DNA of 29,953 nucleotides from JAJXYN01 sp964532735. Its GTDB lineage: Bacteria; Patescibacteriota; Patescibacteriia; JAGPKW01. Both the position numbers and the translations under genes were made by a program. Below, in pieces: positions 13,138 to 21,129 of the stretch (position 1 is its first letter; the number at the start of each line of letters is the position of its first letter). The notes beneath the pieces are model-generated. The model saw only the letters and a list, made by a program, of their open reading frames with translations, did not search any database and was not told the DNA's origin. Where the stretch lies: positions 1 to 29,953 of the forward strand of contig CAZHKK010000012.1 of assembly GCA_964532735.1 (NCBI GenBank). The letters are read 5' to 3'.

Positions 13138-15411
13138 TTATTTTTTAAACATTTTATTTTCATTTAAAATAAATTTCTCTGATAAAACTAAGTTTGTTGG
13201 AGTTTTTATATTTAATTCAAAATCTATATTTTTTATACCTGGTTGAGATTGGATTAGTAAAGAATAAATATCTGATTTATTGTTTTTTATTTTATCATAA
13301 TTAATATTAAATGGTAATTTGTAAACCAATTCAGTTGTTTTATTATCTCCAGAATCTAAATATAAGAAATTGCCAAAAATAGTTTTTCCTTCGTCGTTAT
13401 AAATTATAGTGTTTGTATTTATATCTTTAACACTATGTTTATTTATAGCATCTAATATTTTATATTGTTTTTTACTTGGATCTATAGAATTTTTTATTAC
13501 AACATCATCACTAAAACCATTAGCAGATAATAATTCAGACCCTAATGGAACATAAACTCTTATATAATCAATATTTCTATCATTGATGCTTAAATTTTTT
13601 GAATATAAATGATTTATTTTTAAAGTAGTAATAACTTCTCCAGTTGGTAATATTTTTATGTTTTGTTTTATTTTTCTTTCTATTATTTGACTAGTTTTAC
13701 TTGCTCCAACATTTGAATAAACTATTGATAAATAATCCTGTTCATTTTTTAATATTTCTCCAGAAAAACCTATATATTTAACAATTTCTTGATCTTCTTT
13801 ATCATTAAAATAAGCTAATATATTTTTTTCTTTTATAATTTTACTTAACAAAGAAATAGACTCTATTATATCTGTATTATCTATATCAAATATTTTTTGA
13901 CTAACAACAGAAAATAAATCAACAATAACTTCTTTAGGTTTGTTTGTTTTCAATCTATTTGAACTAATAATATTCTGCAACTCATCAATTATATTATCCT
14001 TTGTCAAAATAATATCATATTTTTTTAATTCTATATCCCCTGTTATTTTTAATAAATCCATAAGAGAATTAGAATTTATAGCTATAACACCATTAACAGT
14101 AGATCCCCCATTTGAAATCTCAAAAAAATTACTAATATTTTTTGCTGATGTTGGGAAATCTAAAAACCAATTTGAATCTTGAATTTCCCATTTGTCTGTT
14201 AGTAATCTAAATGGCATAGGAGGTTCTATGTTTTCATAAAAACCACCTCTAAGATCATAAGTTCCGCCACTAGGAACTTCTGTTTTTATAATTTCTCCAT
14301 TTTTAATATCTACCAAAGCATAACTCCCCATAAATCCTCCAGTAGCTCTTACCTCATTTGCATTTTGGAATACTAATAAATATCTTTTTTTATCATTTTC
14401 TCCTAAAATATTCCTTAATAAACTTGTTGTTTTTAAAATTTTATCAGAAGTAAGATTTATATTTGATACTTTTGTTTTTATATCGTTTAATTTGTTTTTA
14501 TAATCTAAAGGTAAAATAGTTGTTTTTATATTAGAAATTTTATTATCAATATTATTAATATTTTTATTAATACTTAACAAAAATTCATTAGCTTTTTGAA
14601 CTTTAAATAAAAAATTTTTATCTTTATTTATATCCATTATGTCTACAAACTTAAAAGATGCCTGATTTATGTTTTCTAAATTAGATATTATCTCTTCTAT
14701 ATCTGAAGTTTTTATATTTATAAAATTACCAAAAATATTAAAACTACTTTTTGTTAAAAAACTTAAATCATCCCTTAAATTATAAAAAGAATTTAAAGCC
14801 AAATAAAATTTATTCTTAGCTATTTTTGTGTCTAATGATTTTATATCATTTATACCTGAAATAACTTCTTCTTTTGCATAAGCAGTTGTTGTTATTACTC
14901 TAGATAAATCTTTTGAGATTTGATTAGAGAAAAACAATATATTAATAACAAAAACAGATGCTAATGTTAAAAAAACAAAACTTTTAAATTCTGTAAGCCA
15001 ATTTGATTTATTGTCTGGAGTTAAAAAATATATAAATCTATTTAAAATAAATCTTGGATTTGCTTTCTTGTTTTTAAATTTTATTTTGTCAAAACTAAAT
15101 TGAAATGTGTTCTTTTTTTTATTGTTAAATAAATTGGATATCTTTTTTATTAAATTTAAAAAATTAAAAATAAATATTTTTTTAAAATAAAACTTTAGAT
15201 TATAAACAAAAAATCTAAACCCTTTATCTTTTCTTATTCTTAACATCTTTATATTAAACCTATTTTTTAATAACCCAAATTTTTGATTTAATATACTAAA
15301 ATCTATATTTTTATGTTTTATGTTTTTATTTTTTTTGTTAAATAAAACTATTTTAGATTTTTTGTCTATTTTTGGTGTTATTTTTATTTTTTTTGTTACC
15401 CTTTTTAACAT
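13138..15411 (-). CDS. DUF4012 membrane-anchored protein
   Basis: A 757-residue protein of the DUF4012 family, whose function is not established. The family is common in Parcubacteria and Actinobacteria. A very basic cytoplasmic region (1-135, Lys/Asn/Phe-rich) precedes one TM helix (about 143-163), and the rest lies outside the membrane. Helical segments follow. The DUF4012 core holds YLLVFQNANEVRATGGFMGSY (about 342-362 by position) and DSNWFLDFPTSA, with a C-terminal beta-rich part. The NE-R-x-TGGF-GS signature secures the family. The genes around it (dut upstream, ctpA and ftsQ downstream) suggest an envelope role. The leader between dut and this gene contains a 10-bp inverted repeat. Confidence 0.85.
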   Translation of the reverse strand: MLKRVTKKIKITPKIDKKSKIVLFNKKNKNIKHKNIDFSILNQKFGLLKNRFNIKMLRIRKDKGFRFFVYNLKFYFKKIFIFNFLNLIKKISNLFNNKKKNTFQFSFDKIKFKNKKANPRFILNRFIYFLTPDNKSNWLTEFKSFVFLTLASVFVINILFFSNQISKDLSRVITTTAYAKEEVISGINDIKSLDTKIAKNKFYLALNSFYNLRDDLSFLTKSSFNIFGNFINIKTSDIEEIISNLENINQASFKFVDIMDINKDKNFLFKVQKANEFLLSINKNINNIDNKISNIKTTILPLDYKNKLNDIKTKVSNINLTSDKILKTTSLLRNILGENDKKRYLLVFQNANEVRATGGFMGSYALVDIKNGEIIKTEVPSGGTYDLRGGFYENIEPPMPFRLLTDKWEIQDSNWFLDFPTSAKNISNFFEISNGGSTVNGVIAINSNSLMDLLKITGDIELKKYDIILTKDNIIDELQNIISSNRLKTNKPKEVIVDLFSVVSQKIFDIDNTDIIESISLLSKIIKEKNILAYFNDKEDQEIVKYIGFSGEILKNEQDYLSIVYSNVGASKTSQIIERKIKQNIKILPTGEVITTLKINHLYSKNLSINDRNIDYIRVYVPLGSELLSANGFSDDVVIKNSIDPSKKQYKILDAINKHSVKDINTNTIIYNDEGKTIFGNFLYLDSGDNKTTELVYKLPFNINYDKIKNNKSDIYSLLIQSQPGIKNIDFELNIKTPTNLVLSEKFILNENKMFKK

Positions 15412-15435
15412 TTTGTTTTGATTTTTAAAAGGTTT

Positions 15436-15490
15436 TAATAGTTATATTTTACAATATTTTAAGGCTCTTTTGAAGTGTTAATAACTATTA
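15436..15490 (-). promoter_or_regulatory. 10-bp inverted repeat in the dut-DUF4012 junction
   Basis: TAATAGTTAT (15436-15445) pairs with ATAACTATTA (15481-15490), enclosing 35 bases between the dut stop and the DUF4012 start. It may stabilise or separate the two messages. There is no T-run. Confidence 0.35.
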
Positions 15491-15491
15491 A

Positions 15492-15920
15492 TTATTTTAT
15501 TCCTGTAGAACCAAATCCTTTTTTGTCTCTATCACTAGAACTTAATAAATTTGTTTCTATAAATTTTGCTTGATCTATTTTTTCAAATATCATTTGAGCT
15601 ATTCTATCTCCTTTTTTTATTACAAAATCAGACTTCCCGTGATTTATTAAAATCACACATATTTCACCTCTGTATCCAGAATCTATAACTCCAGCTAATG
15701 TATCTATGGCGTTCCTAAAAGCTAAACCTGATCTTGGAGCTATTCTTCCATAATACCCAAATGGTATTTCTATCTCTATTCCTGTTTTTATAGATAACCA
15801 CTCTCCTTTTTTTATTGTTAAATTCTCCACAGAACATAAATCACATCCGGCATCTTGTTTTGTTGCATATTTTGGAATTATAGCATCTGGAGATATTTTT
15901 AATATTTTTATTTTAATCAT
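15492..15920 (-). CDS. dut: Deoxyuridine 5'-triphosphate nucleotidohydrolase (dUTPase)
   Basis: Trimeric Mg2+-dependent enzyme hydrolysing dUTP to dUMP and PPi, which keeps uracil out of DNA and supplies dTMP synthesis. All five family motifs are present. Motif 1 is QDAGCDLC (22-29). Motif 2 is PRSGLAF (62-68). Motif 3 is GVIDSGYRGEI (77-87, with Asp80 and Tyr83). Motif 4 is GDRIAQMIF (104-112). Motif 5 is RDKKGFGSTG (131-140), the flexible P-loop-like arm. Length (142 aa) is canonical. The gene is 52 bases after hpf, separated by a hairpin, and begins the run to ftsQ. Confidence 0.97.
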   Translation of the reverse strand: MIKIKILKISPDAIIPKYATKQDAGCDLCSVENLTIKKGEWLSIKTGIEIEIPFGYYGRIAPRSGLAFRNAIDTLAGVIDSGYRGEICVILINHGKSDFVIKKGDRIAQMIFEKIDQAKFIETNLLSSSDRDKKGFGSTGIK

Positions 15921-15949
15921 ATTATTAATTTATTATTTTTAAAATACAA

Positions 15950-15969
15950 AGACGCGATAAATCGCGTCT
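15950..15969 (-). terminator. Hairpin after hpf
   Basis: A GC-rich 9-bp stem, AGACGCGAT/ATCGCGTCT with an AA loop, begins 3 bases past the hpf stop. On the - strand it is followed by TTGTATTTT. This is probably an intrinsic terminator separating hpf from dut. Confidence 0.6.
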
Positions 15970-15972
15970 GTT

Positions 15973-16326
15973 TTAATATTCTTTTAATTCTATTTCTTTG
16001 GTACTTACGCTTCTTTTTTTGTCTGAAATATCTTTTTCTTTTCCTCTTCTAATTACAGCATCAATTGCATCCTCACAATCATCAAAAGACTTAAAAACAC
16101 TAGGAGCGCTTTTTTCAGCAAAATAACCATTACCATCTATTTCTAATTCTATCGCCATAATAAAAGCGTCTTCATAGTTTTGATGTTTTGTTTTTTCTAT
16201 TTTAATATTAGATTTTATACTTTCGCTATCATTTGCATATTTAGAAAATTTTGATATTCCTTCTTCAATATATTTTTTAACTTCATCACCTATTTCGTAA
16301 TTTTTTGAATAATAATTTATATTCAT
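15973..16326 (-). CDS. hpf: Ribosome hibernation promoting factor, short form (HPF/RaiA/YfiA family)
   Basis: Small ribosome-binding protein that sits in the mRNA/tRNA channel of idle 30S subunits. The beta-alpha-beta-beta-beta-alpha fold is readable: MNINYYSKNYEIGDEVKKYI at the start, then KIEKTKHQ, FIMAIELEIDGNGYFAEKSA, and the final helix FKSFDDCEDAIDAVIRRGKEK. It lacks the C-terminal dimerisation domain of long HPF. The ATG at 16326 gives 117 residues and a family-like N-terminus. An in-frame ATG at 16356 would add 10 residues (MGDLIFNIIK) and lies only about 10 bases from the likely transcription start, so it is less likely. It follows alaS. Confidence 0.85.
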   Translation of the reverse strand: MNINYYSKNYEIGDEVKKYIEEGISKFSKYANDSESIKSNIKIEKTKHQNYEDAFIMAIELEIDGNGYFAEKSAPSVFKSFDDCEDAIDAVIRRGKEKDISDKKRSVSTKEIELKEY

Positions 16327-16372
16327 TTTTATTATGTTAAAAATTAAATCCCCCATTTTATTTTATACTTTT

Positions 16373-16381
16373 ATTATAGCA
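16373..16381 (-). promoter_or_regulatory. Extended -10 promoter of hpf
   Basis: On the - strand TGC precedes TATAAT (16373-16378), giving a start near 16366, upstream of the hpf ATG at 16326. It would let hpf be made separately from alaS. Confidence 0.45.
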
Positions 16382-16439
16382 ATAATAAGATCTATTAAAA
16401 GAGTTATTAATAAAGCTAATATAAGACCATTTTAAAATA

Positions 16440-18260
16440 TTATTCTAATATTGCTTTTATTCTTCTAACGCCAGAACTAGAGCTTTCTTCTTTTTGAATT
16501 TTAAAATGTCCCAATTCATTAGTATTATTTACATGAGGTCCACCGCAAATTTCTTTACTAAAATCACCTATTGTATAAACTTTTACTTTTTCACCATATC
16601 TATCTTTAAAAACACCCATAGCGCCTTCCTTCTCAGCTTCTTCAACAGTCATTTCATTCATTGTGACGTCTAGATTTCTTTGAATTTGTTCATTAACAAT
16701 ATTTTCAACTTTTTGAATTTGCTCTGGAGTCATTTTTTCTGGTTGAGAAAAATCAAATCTTAATCTCTCTGATGTGATATTTGAACCCTTTTGAAATACA
16801 TGATCACCTAAAACAATTCTTAGAGCTTGTAACATAAGATGAGCAGCCGTATGTAATTTAATTGTCTTTGGATCTGCATCAGCTAAACCACCTTTAAATT
16901 TTTGTTCTGAACCTTGCTTTGATAATTCTTGATGTTTTTTTAATTCTTCATTAAATACGATTTCATCTATTTTAATATTTCTCTCTAATGCTAATTCTTT
17001 TGTAATCTCTAATGGAAAACCAAATGATTGATATAAATCAAATGCTTCTTTTCCTGATATTTCTGATTTTGATTCTGTTATTTTGTTAAATTCTTTTAAT
17101 CCATTCTCTAATGTTTCTTTAAATTTAACTTCCTCTTTCATTAATTCTTCTAATATTCTTTCTTTGTTTCTTGATAATTCTGGGTAGAATTCTTTATATT
17201 GTTCTATATAAATTTTTGAAATTTCTGGTGTAAAAATTATATCATCAGATATTCCTAATTGTTTACCAAACCTAACAGCTCTTCTAATTAATCTTCTCAA
17301 AACATAACCCTGATCTTTATTTCCTGGAGTAATGCCTTTATCATCCCCTAAAATAAATGTAGATGTTTTAATATGATCAACTACTATTCTAAAATCTTTT
17401 AAATTGTCTTGGTATTTCTTATTTGAAATTTCTTCTAATTTTTTAATAGCATTTTCAAATGAATCTGTTTCAAAAACGGTTATAGCATTATTTAAAACAG
17501 TTATTGTTCTTTCTAGCCCCATACCTGTATCTACATTTGGTTTTGCCAATTTTTCGTATTTACCTTCTGCAGTCTTGTTAAATTCCATGAAGACATTATT
17601 CCAAATTTCAATAACTCTAAAACTTTTTATTAAATCTTCAAATTTACCTTCTAATTTACCTTCTTCTGGCCTTGTGTCATAAAATATTTCAGTATCACCA
17701 CCGCAAGGTCCAGTAGCTCCAGCAATCCAAAAATTATCATCCACTCCAAGTGGAATAATCTTAATATCATCATAGACTGATTCATTAGTAGAAACTCCAT
17801 TTGGAAGATTATTTTTAGCTAAAACTTCCTGCCAAACAGATATAGATTCTTCATCTCTAGGAATTCCGTTTTCACCTTTAAAAACAGTAAAATATAATCT
17901 ATTAGCATCCAATCCTAAACCATTTTCTTTGTCTGTTAAAAATTCAAAAGACCAATTAATTGCTTCTTTTTTAAAATAATCACCCAATGACCAATTCCCA
18001 AGCATTTCAAAAAATGTAAGATGTCTATTATCTCCTACGTCATCAATATCACCAGTTCTAATACATTTTTGAGCATCAGTAAGACGAGTTCCTGCTGGAT
18101 GTTTTTCTCCTAATAAATATGGAACCAATGGATGCATACCAGCTGTTGTAAATAAAACCGTTGGATCATTCTCAGGAATCAATGATGCTGATTTAATTTC
18201 TGTGTGTAATTTTGACTTAAAAAATTCTATATACTTTTTACGAAGTTCATTTGATGTCAT
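16440..18260 (-). CDS. alaS: Alanyl-tRNA synthetase, lacking the C-terminal (DHHA1/C-Ala) domain
   Basis: Class II synthetase that charges tRNA-Ala. Residues 1-240 form the catalytic core: FFKSKLHTEIKSASLIP, NDPTVLFTTAGMHPLVPYLLG, RHLTFFEMLGNWSLGDYFKKE, and GATGPCGGDTEIFYD. Next comes the tRNA-recognition helical domain (to about 440). The editing domain holds HTAAH (about 467-472) and CGGPH (about 573-577), the zinc-binding residues that clear Ser/Gly-tRNA-Ala. The protein ends at about 606, right after the editing domain. Most bacterial AlaS are about 870 aa, with a linker and C-Ala domain. The short form is familiar in CPR bacteria and is not a frameshift: no remnant follows. Its promoter appears at 18287-18316. 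Confidence 0.97.
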   Translation of the reverse strand: MTSNELRKKYIEFFKSKLHTEIKSASLIPENDPTVLFTTAGMHPLVPYLLGEKHPAGTRLTDAQKCIRTGDIDDVGDNRHLTFFEMLGNWSLGDYFKKEAINWSFEFLTDKENGLGLDANRLYFTVFKGENGIPRDEESISVWQEVLAKNNLPNGVSTNESVYDDIKIIPLGVDDNFWIAGATGPCGGDTEIFYDTRPEEGKLEGKFEDLIKSFRVIEIWNNVFMEFNKTAEGKYEKLAKPNVDTGMGLERTITVLNNAITVFETDSFENAIKKLEEISNKKYQDNLKDFRIVVDHIKTSTFILGDDKGITPGNKDQGYVLRRLIRRAVRFGKQLGISDDIIFTPEISKIYIEQYKEFYPELSRNKERILEELMKEEVKFKETLENGLKEFNKITESKSEISGKEAFDLYQSFGFPLEITKELALERNIKIDEIVFNEELKKHQELSKQGSEQKFKGGLADADPKTIKLHTAAHLMLQALRIVLGDHVFQKGSNITSERLRFDFSQPEKMTPEQIQKVENIVNEQIQRNLDVTMNEMTVEEAEKEGAMGVFKDRYGEKVKVYTIGDFSKEICGGPHVNNTNELGHFKIQKEESSSSGVRRIKAILE

Positions 18261-18286
18261 GATAATAATTTAAACTTATTAAAGCT

Positions 18287-18316
18287 AATATATTCTAAAA
18301 CAAAAATATTAAACAA
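18287..18316 (-). promoter_or_regulatory. Probable alaS promoter
   Basis: On the - strand TTGTTT (18311-18316), an 18-base spacer and TATATT (18287-18292), about 27 bases before the alaS ATG. Confidence 0.4.
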
Positions 18317-18350
18317 TCAAATAAAATAAAAGAAAAAACAACAATCACTA

Positions 18351-18379
18351 TTTACTTTTTATTAAAAATATGTTTTAAT
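18351..18379 (+). promoter_or_regulatory. Probable promoter of the 78-aa unknown gene
   Basis: TTTACT (18351-18356), 17 bases, then TTTAAT (18374-18379) preceded by TGT. The AT-rich setting makes chance matches likely, but position and spacing fit. Confidence 0.4.
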
Positions 18380-18386
18380 ATTATTT

Positions 18387-18392
18387 GGGAGG
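18387..18392 (+). promoter_or_regulatory. Strong Shine-Dalgarno site fixing the start at 18400
   Basis: GGGAGG ends 7 bases before the ATG at 18400. The other in-frame ATG (18394) is only one base away, and the TTG at 18385 overlaps the site, so 18400 is preferred. Confidence 0.7.
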
Positions 18393-18399
18393 AATGAAA

Positions 18400-18636
18400 A
18401 TGAAAAATAGAAAAATAATACCTTTGGAGTCTTTAGACAAAAAAATGTATGAACATTCAGAGATAAAAGAAGGTGAAGTTTTTTTAGGAAATCTCTGTTT
18501 GGAAAGTTACAAAAAGCTTCTTTATAGAAGCAAAAGAAAAGGAGAACCTATAAACAATAATTCTGATGGAATTATTGAAAATATGTTATTCCCTGTGTTT
18601 GTAAGTAAGTTTGAATATTATCGTTATAAATATTAA
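18400..18636 (+). CDS. Unknown small protein (78 aa)
   Basis: I do not recognise this protein. It has 78 residues, no signal peptide and no TM helix, and is mildly basic. It begins MKNRKIIPLESLDKKMYEH, has a central GEVFLGNLCLESYKKLLYRSKRKGEP segment (about 27-52), and ends in an aromatic stretch, FEYYRYKY. It is the only plus-strand gene in an 18-kb minus-strand block and is divergent from alaS. It has its own promoter, a near-ideal SD and a perfect GC-rich terminator, so it is very likely real and expressed as a monocistron. It shares this strong-SD design with the unknown gene at 9451. A regulatory or ribosome-associated role would be a guess. Confidence 0.75.
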   Translation: MKNRKIIPLESLDKKMYEHSEIKEGEVFLGNLCLESYKKLLYRSKRKGEPINNNSDGIIENMLFPVFVSKFEYYRYKY

Positions 18637-18646
18637 AACTTACTCG

Positions 18647-18677
18647 GCCCGTTAAATTTAACGGGCTTTTTATTTTT
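18647..18677 (+). terminator. Terminator of the 78-aa unknown gene
   Basis: A perfect 20-base palindrome (18647-18666, GCCCGTTAAA and its complement) followed by TTTTTATTTTTT. It lies next to the stop of the convergent TagA-like gene and may act weakly on that side too. Confidence 0.9.
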
Positions 18678-19440
18678 TAAAAAATTTATAAATAATTACT
18701 TTTATTGGGAAAATTATAATTGCATTTAAAATTCTTTTAAACCTTGAAGGTTCTTGTATTAATCTAAACAACCATTCAAATCCTAAATCTTGCATCCACT
18801 TTGGAGATCTTTTTTTGTAACCTGAAATAAAATCAAATGTTCCACCTATTCCTATTGCTAAATTAATACTTTTTAATTTAGACAAATTTTCAGATATCCA
18901 AATTTCTTGTTTTGGAGCTCCAAATGCTACAAAAATTATATTTGCTTCCGAATTGTTTATTTTGTCTATTATAAAATTATTTTTATTTTTGTTATAACTA
19001 AATTCATTATTCCAATCTTCTTTTACAAAACCAACATCATACCCAGAAACAATATTTTTTCCAATCTTATCTTTTATTATTTTTAATTGTTCTTCCGAGT
19101 TACCACCTAATAAAAATATTTTTTTATTCAGCTCTTTTGTTATCTTTATAATTTCAAGTGTTAAATCAGATCCTGCTATTCTTTCTTTTATTAATGGACT
19201 CGTATTTAAAATTTTTGAAGCGTAAATAAGACCAATTCCATCTGGAATATTTAAGCTTGCATTATTTAAAATGTTTTTAAAATTTTTATTTTTATAAGAA
19301 TTTAATATTATTTCAGGATTTGGTGTTGTTATAAAAATTTGTTCATTTTTTAATATTTTATTTTTTATAAAACTCAAAACCTCTACTTTCTTTAAAGTAG
19401 AGATTTTTATATTTAATATATTTACAAAATTATCTTTCAT
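18670..19440 (-). CDS. WecG/TagA/CpsF-family (GT26) glycosyltransferase
   Basis: Peripheral membrane enzyme that adds a sugar, usually an N-acetylaminosugar, to a lipid-linked sugar, as in teichoic acid or enterobacterial common antigen synthesis. Family signatures are all present: TTPNPEIIL (38-46), PDGIG (66-70, with the probable catalytic Asp67), FLLGG (109-113), AFGAPKQEIWI (172-182), GIGGTFDFISG (197-207), and RSPKWMQDLGFEWLFRL (211-227). The C-terminal helices thought to place the enzyme on the membrane are intact. Length (256 aa) is normal. It starts 9 bases after the second pilin-like gene. The coding start carries a 9-bp hairpin at 19381-19402. Confidence 0.92.
   Translation of the reverse strand: MKDNFVNILNIKISTLKKVEVLSFIKNKILKNEQIFITTPNPEIILNSYKNKNFKNILNNASLNIPDGIGLIYASKILNTSPLIKERIAGSDLTLEIIKITKELNKKIFLLGGNSEEQLKIIKDKIGKNIVSGYDVGFVKEDWNNEFSYNKNKNNFIIDKINNSEANIIFVAFGAPKQEIWISENLSKLKSINLAIGIGGTFDFISGYKKRSPKWMQDLGFEWLFRLIQEPSRFKRILNAIIIFPIKVIIYKFFKK
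19381..19402 (-). promoter_or_regulatory. Hairpin inside the 5' coding part of the TagA-like gene
   Basis: CTCTACTTT pairs perfectly with AAAGTAGAG around a 4-base loop, 50-70 bases past the second pilin-like stop. On the - strand it is followed by GTTTTGAGTTTT. It may partly terminate pilin transcripts or protect their 3' ends. Confidence 0.35.
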
Positions 19441-19449
19441 GAATAATTA

Positions 19450-20109
19450 TCACTTACAAACATAACAACTTTTTGTTTCACCACTTTCTTTACAATAACA
19501 GCTCCATTTTTTTATACCACCACTATTACTACAAATACTACTAACAGCTTCAAAGGTTATACTACTTGCAATACTACCATTACTACATAAAACACTATCC
19601 GAAGTTCCAATCAATTGAACATCATTAAATTTTGGTTTTTTACAAACTGGAGAACAAGATCCACCCTCTTCTTCTTCGTCATCTTTTTCAATAATTTCAC
19701 CATTATTTATAGTTATATATATTTGATTTAGAAAAAAATCTGTTAGCGAATAAGATACTGCTATTATTGCCAATCCTATAAAACCAGATGCTATGATACT
19801 TCTTGCTTTTTTAATTTCCTCAGGATTACCTTTTGATTTCATCCATGATATGCCTGCCTTTATTACAAATATTAAAGCAACTGTTCCAAAAAGACCTAAT
19901 ATTAATTTTATAATAGAAGAAACTAACACAGGAGCACTTGTTCCAGTGTTCATGCCACCATTATCAACTATTGTCTTAATGCTTGTATTATTACCATCTA
20001 AATTATCTAATTTATTTCTTAAATTGTTAGCCGCATTTAAATTATTAGACCCAAACAAAAATACACTGATAAATAATAAAAATATAAATTTTATTTTTTT
20101 AATTTTCAT
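19450..20109 (-). CDS. TrbC/VirB2-like two-helix secreted protein with Cys-rich tail (paralogue 2)
   Basis: A 219-residue predicted membrane or surface protein. It has a signal peptide (1-26, ending near LNAANN), an exported linker, and two TM helices (about 61-88 and 104-128). The segment between them is WMKSKGNPEEIKKARSIIASGFIGLAI, read as residues about 89-115. An acidic linker (DDEEEEGG) precedes a tail with eight Cys. The layout resembles pilin-like TrbC/VirB2 proteins common in Parcubacteria. The conserved SKG-x-P-x-x-I and GFIG elements recur in the upstream neighbour, so the pair are paralogues. The stop is TGA, unique in the window, followed in frame by TAA. The role (pilus subunit, secretion or surface protein) is inferred. 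Confidence 0.7.
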   Translation of the reverse strand: MKIKKIKFIFLLFISVFLFGSNNLNAANNLRNKLDNLDGNNTSIKTIVDNGGMNTGTSAPVLVSSIIKLILGLFGTVALIFVIKAGISWMKSKGNPEEIKKARSIIASGFIGLAIIAVSYSLTDFFLNQIYITINNGEIIEKDDEEEEGGSCSPVCKKPKFNDVQLIGTSDSVLCSNGSIASSITFEAVSSICSNSGGIKKWSCYCKESGETKSCYVCK

Positions 20110-20119
20110 TTTTTTTAAA

Positions 20120-21100
20120 TTATTTTTCTACACATGAATTTGTTCCACTTGAACTTGGTTTTATAACACAATTGGAAAAAGGTCCTTTTCCACACTTACT
20201 TAAAGGAAATGCTTCACTACAAGCTTTTGACAAACATATATAACAATTAGAAGAAATACCTTCTCCACCTGAACATGTATATTTTATAGCACTTAAATTT
20301 TCTGGACAATTACTATTGTCTGCATTACCCACAGAAGAAGCAGTATAACCGTTTTTACAAAGAGATGAATGTATAAAATCCAAATTATTCTTTAGACTAT
20401 CTTTATTGTAACGTTCCGCTAAACTACCATCATAAGAAGTAAGTTTACAACCATTTGTTTGTAATTGAGCAGGTATAGAGCAATATCCATTATTACATTT
20501 ATTACTTTCACATTGCTCATTTAAATTACAAGAAGTCCCTCCTTTTAAACTATTTTTTGCTATACATCCATTAAAAAATAAACATCCTAAATCAGCATCA
20601 CAAGATTCTTTATTATCATAAGAAGAACATCTTTCTTTATCACTCTGACTTGGTATATCTATTACAACCTCGTTTGTTTTCCCAGATATTCTTTGAATTT
20701 GTTTTATTATATAACCAGATAAAGCATAAGCTGATGTCATTAATAATATACCTATAAATCCTGTACTCATATATTTTAAAGAATTTTGGATTTTTTTTGG
20801 ATCACCTTTTGATGAAAGATATAAAAATCCTGATATTATAACAAGAATTAGAGCTATTGTTCCAGATAATCCTAAAACTATTTGAATTACTCTTTGTAAT
20901 ATTATTGCTACAGAAGAATTTGAATAACCTGAATCTGAGGCTATTTTTTGAACACTAATTTTTTCATCATTTTCGTTTTTACTATTTGGCATACTATCCA
21001 AAATATTTGAATCAAAACTAGCTAAACAAAAATTTGTATTTATAAAAAATACAAAAAAACCTAGAAAAAAGATAAATATATTTTTGATATTTTTTTTCAT
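20120..21100 (-). CDS. TrbC/VirB2-like two-helix secreted protein with long Cys-rich tail (paralogue 1)
   Basis: A 326-residue paralogue of the next gene. Signal peptide 1-27 (CLA|SFD). TM helices are about 68-92 and 104-129. The shared motif is LSSKGDPKKIQ with STGFIGILL. The rest (about 145-326) is an exported, Ser/Asn-rich tail with about 20 Cys in CxxD, CxxxxxC and CNxxxC patterns, probably disulfide-bonded and exposed. An AAAGG SD lies 8 bases before the ATG. It follows pyrG after 29 bases and precedes paralogue 2 by 10 bases. The family call rests on topology and motif; precise function is unknown. Confidence 0.7.
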   Translation of the reverse strand: MKKNIKNIFIFFLGFFVFFINTNFCLASFDSNILDSMPNSKNENDEKISVQKIASDSGYSNSSVAIILQRVIQIVLGLSGTIALILVIISGFLYLSSKGDPKKIQNSLKYMSTGFIGILLMTSAYALSGYIIKQIQRISGKTNEVVIDIPSQSDKERCSSYDNKESCDADLGCLFFNGCIAKNSLKGGTSCNLNEQCESNKCNNGYCSIPAQLQTNGCKLTSYDGSLAERYNKDSLKNNLDFIHSSLCKNGYTASSVGNADNSNCPENLSAIKYTCSGGEGISSNCYICLSKACSEAFPLSKCGKGPFSNCVIKPSSSGTNSCVEK

Positions 21101-21129
21101 TTAATTACCTTTATTTATAATATTTAATA

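Noticed and set aside
19450..20109. Alternative code with UGA read as Gly or Trp
   Set aside because: All genes are complete under the standard code, Trp is encoded by TGG, and reading through the one TGA hits TAA at once.
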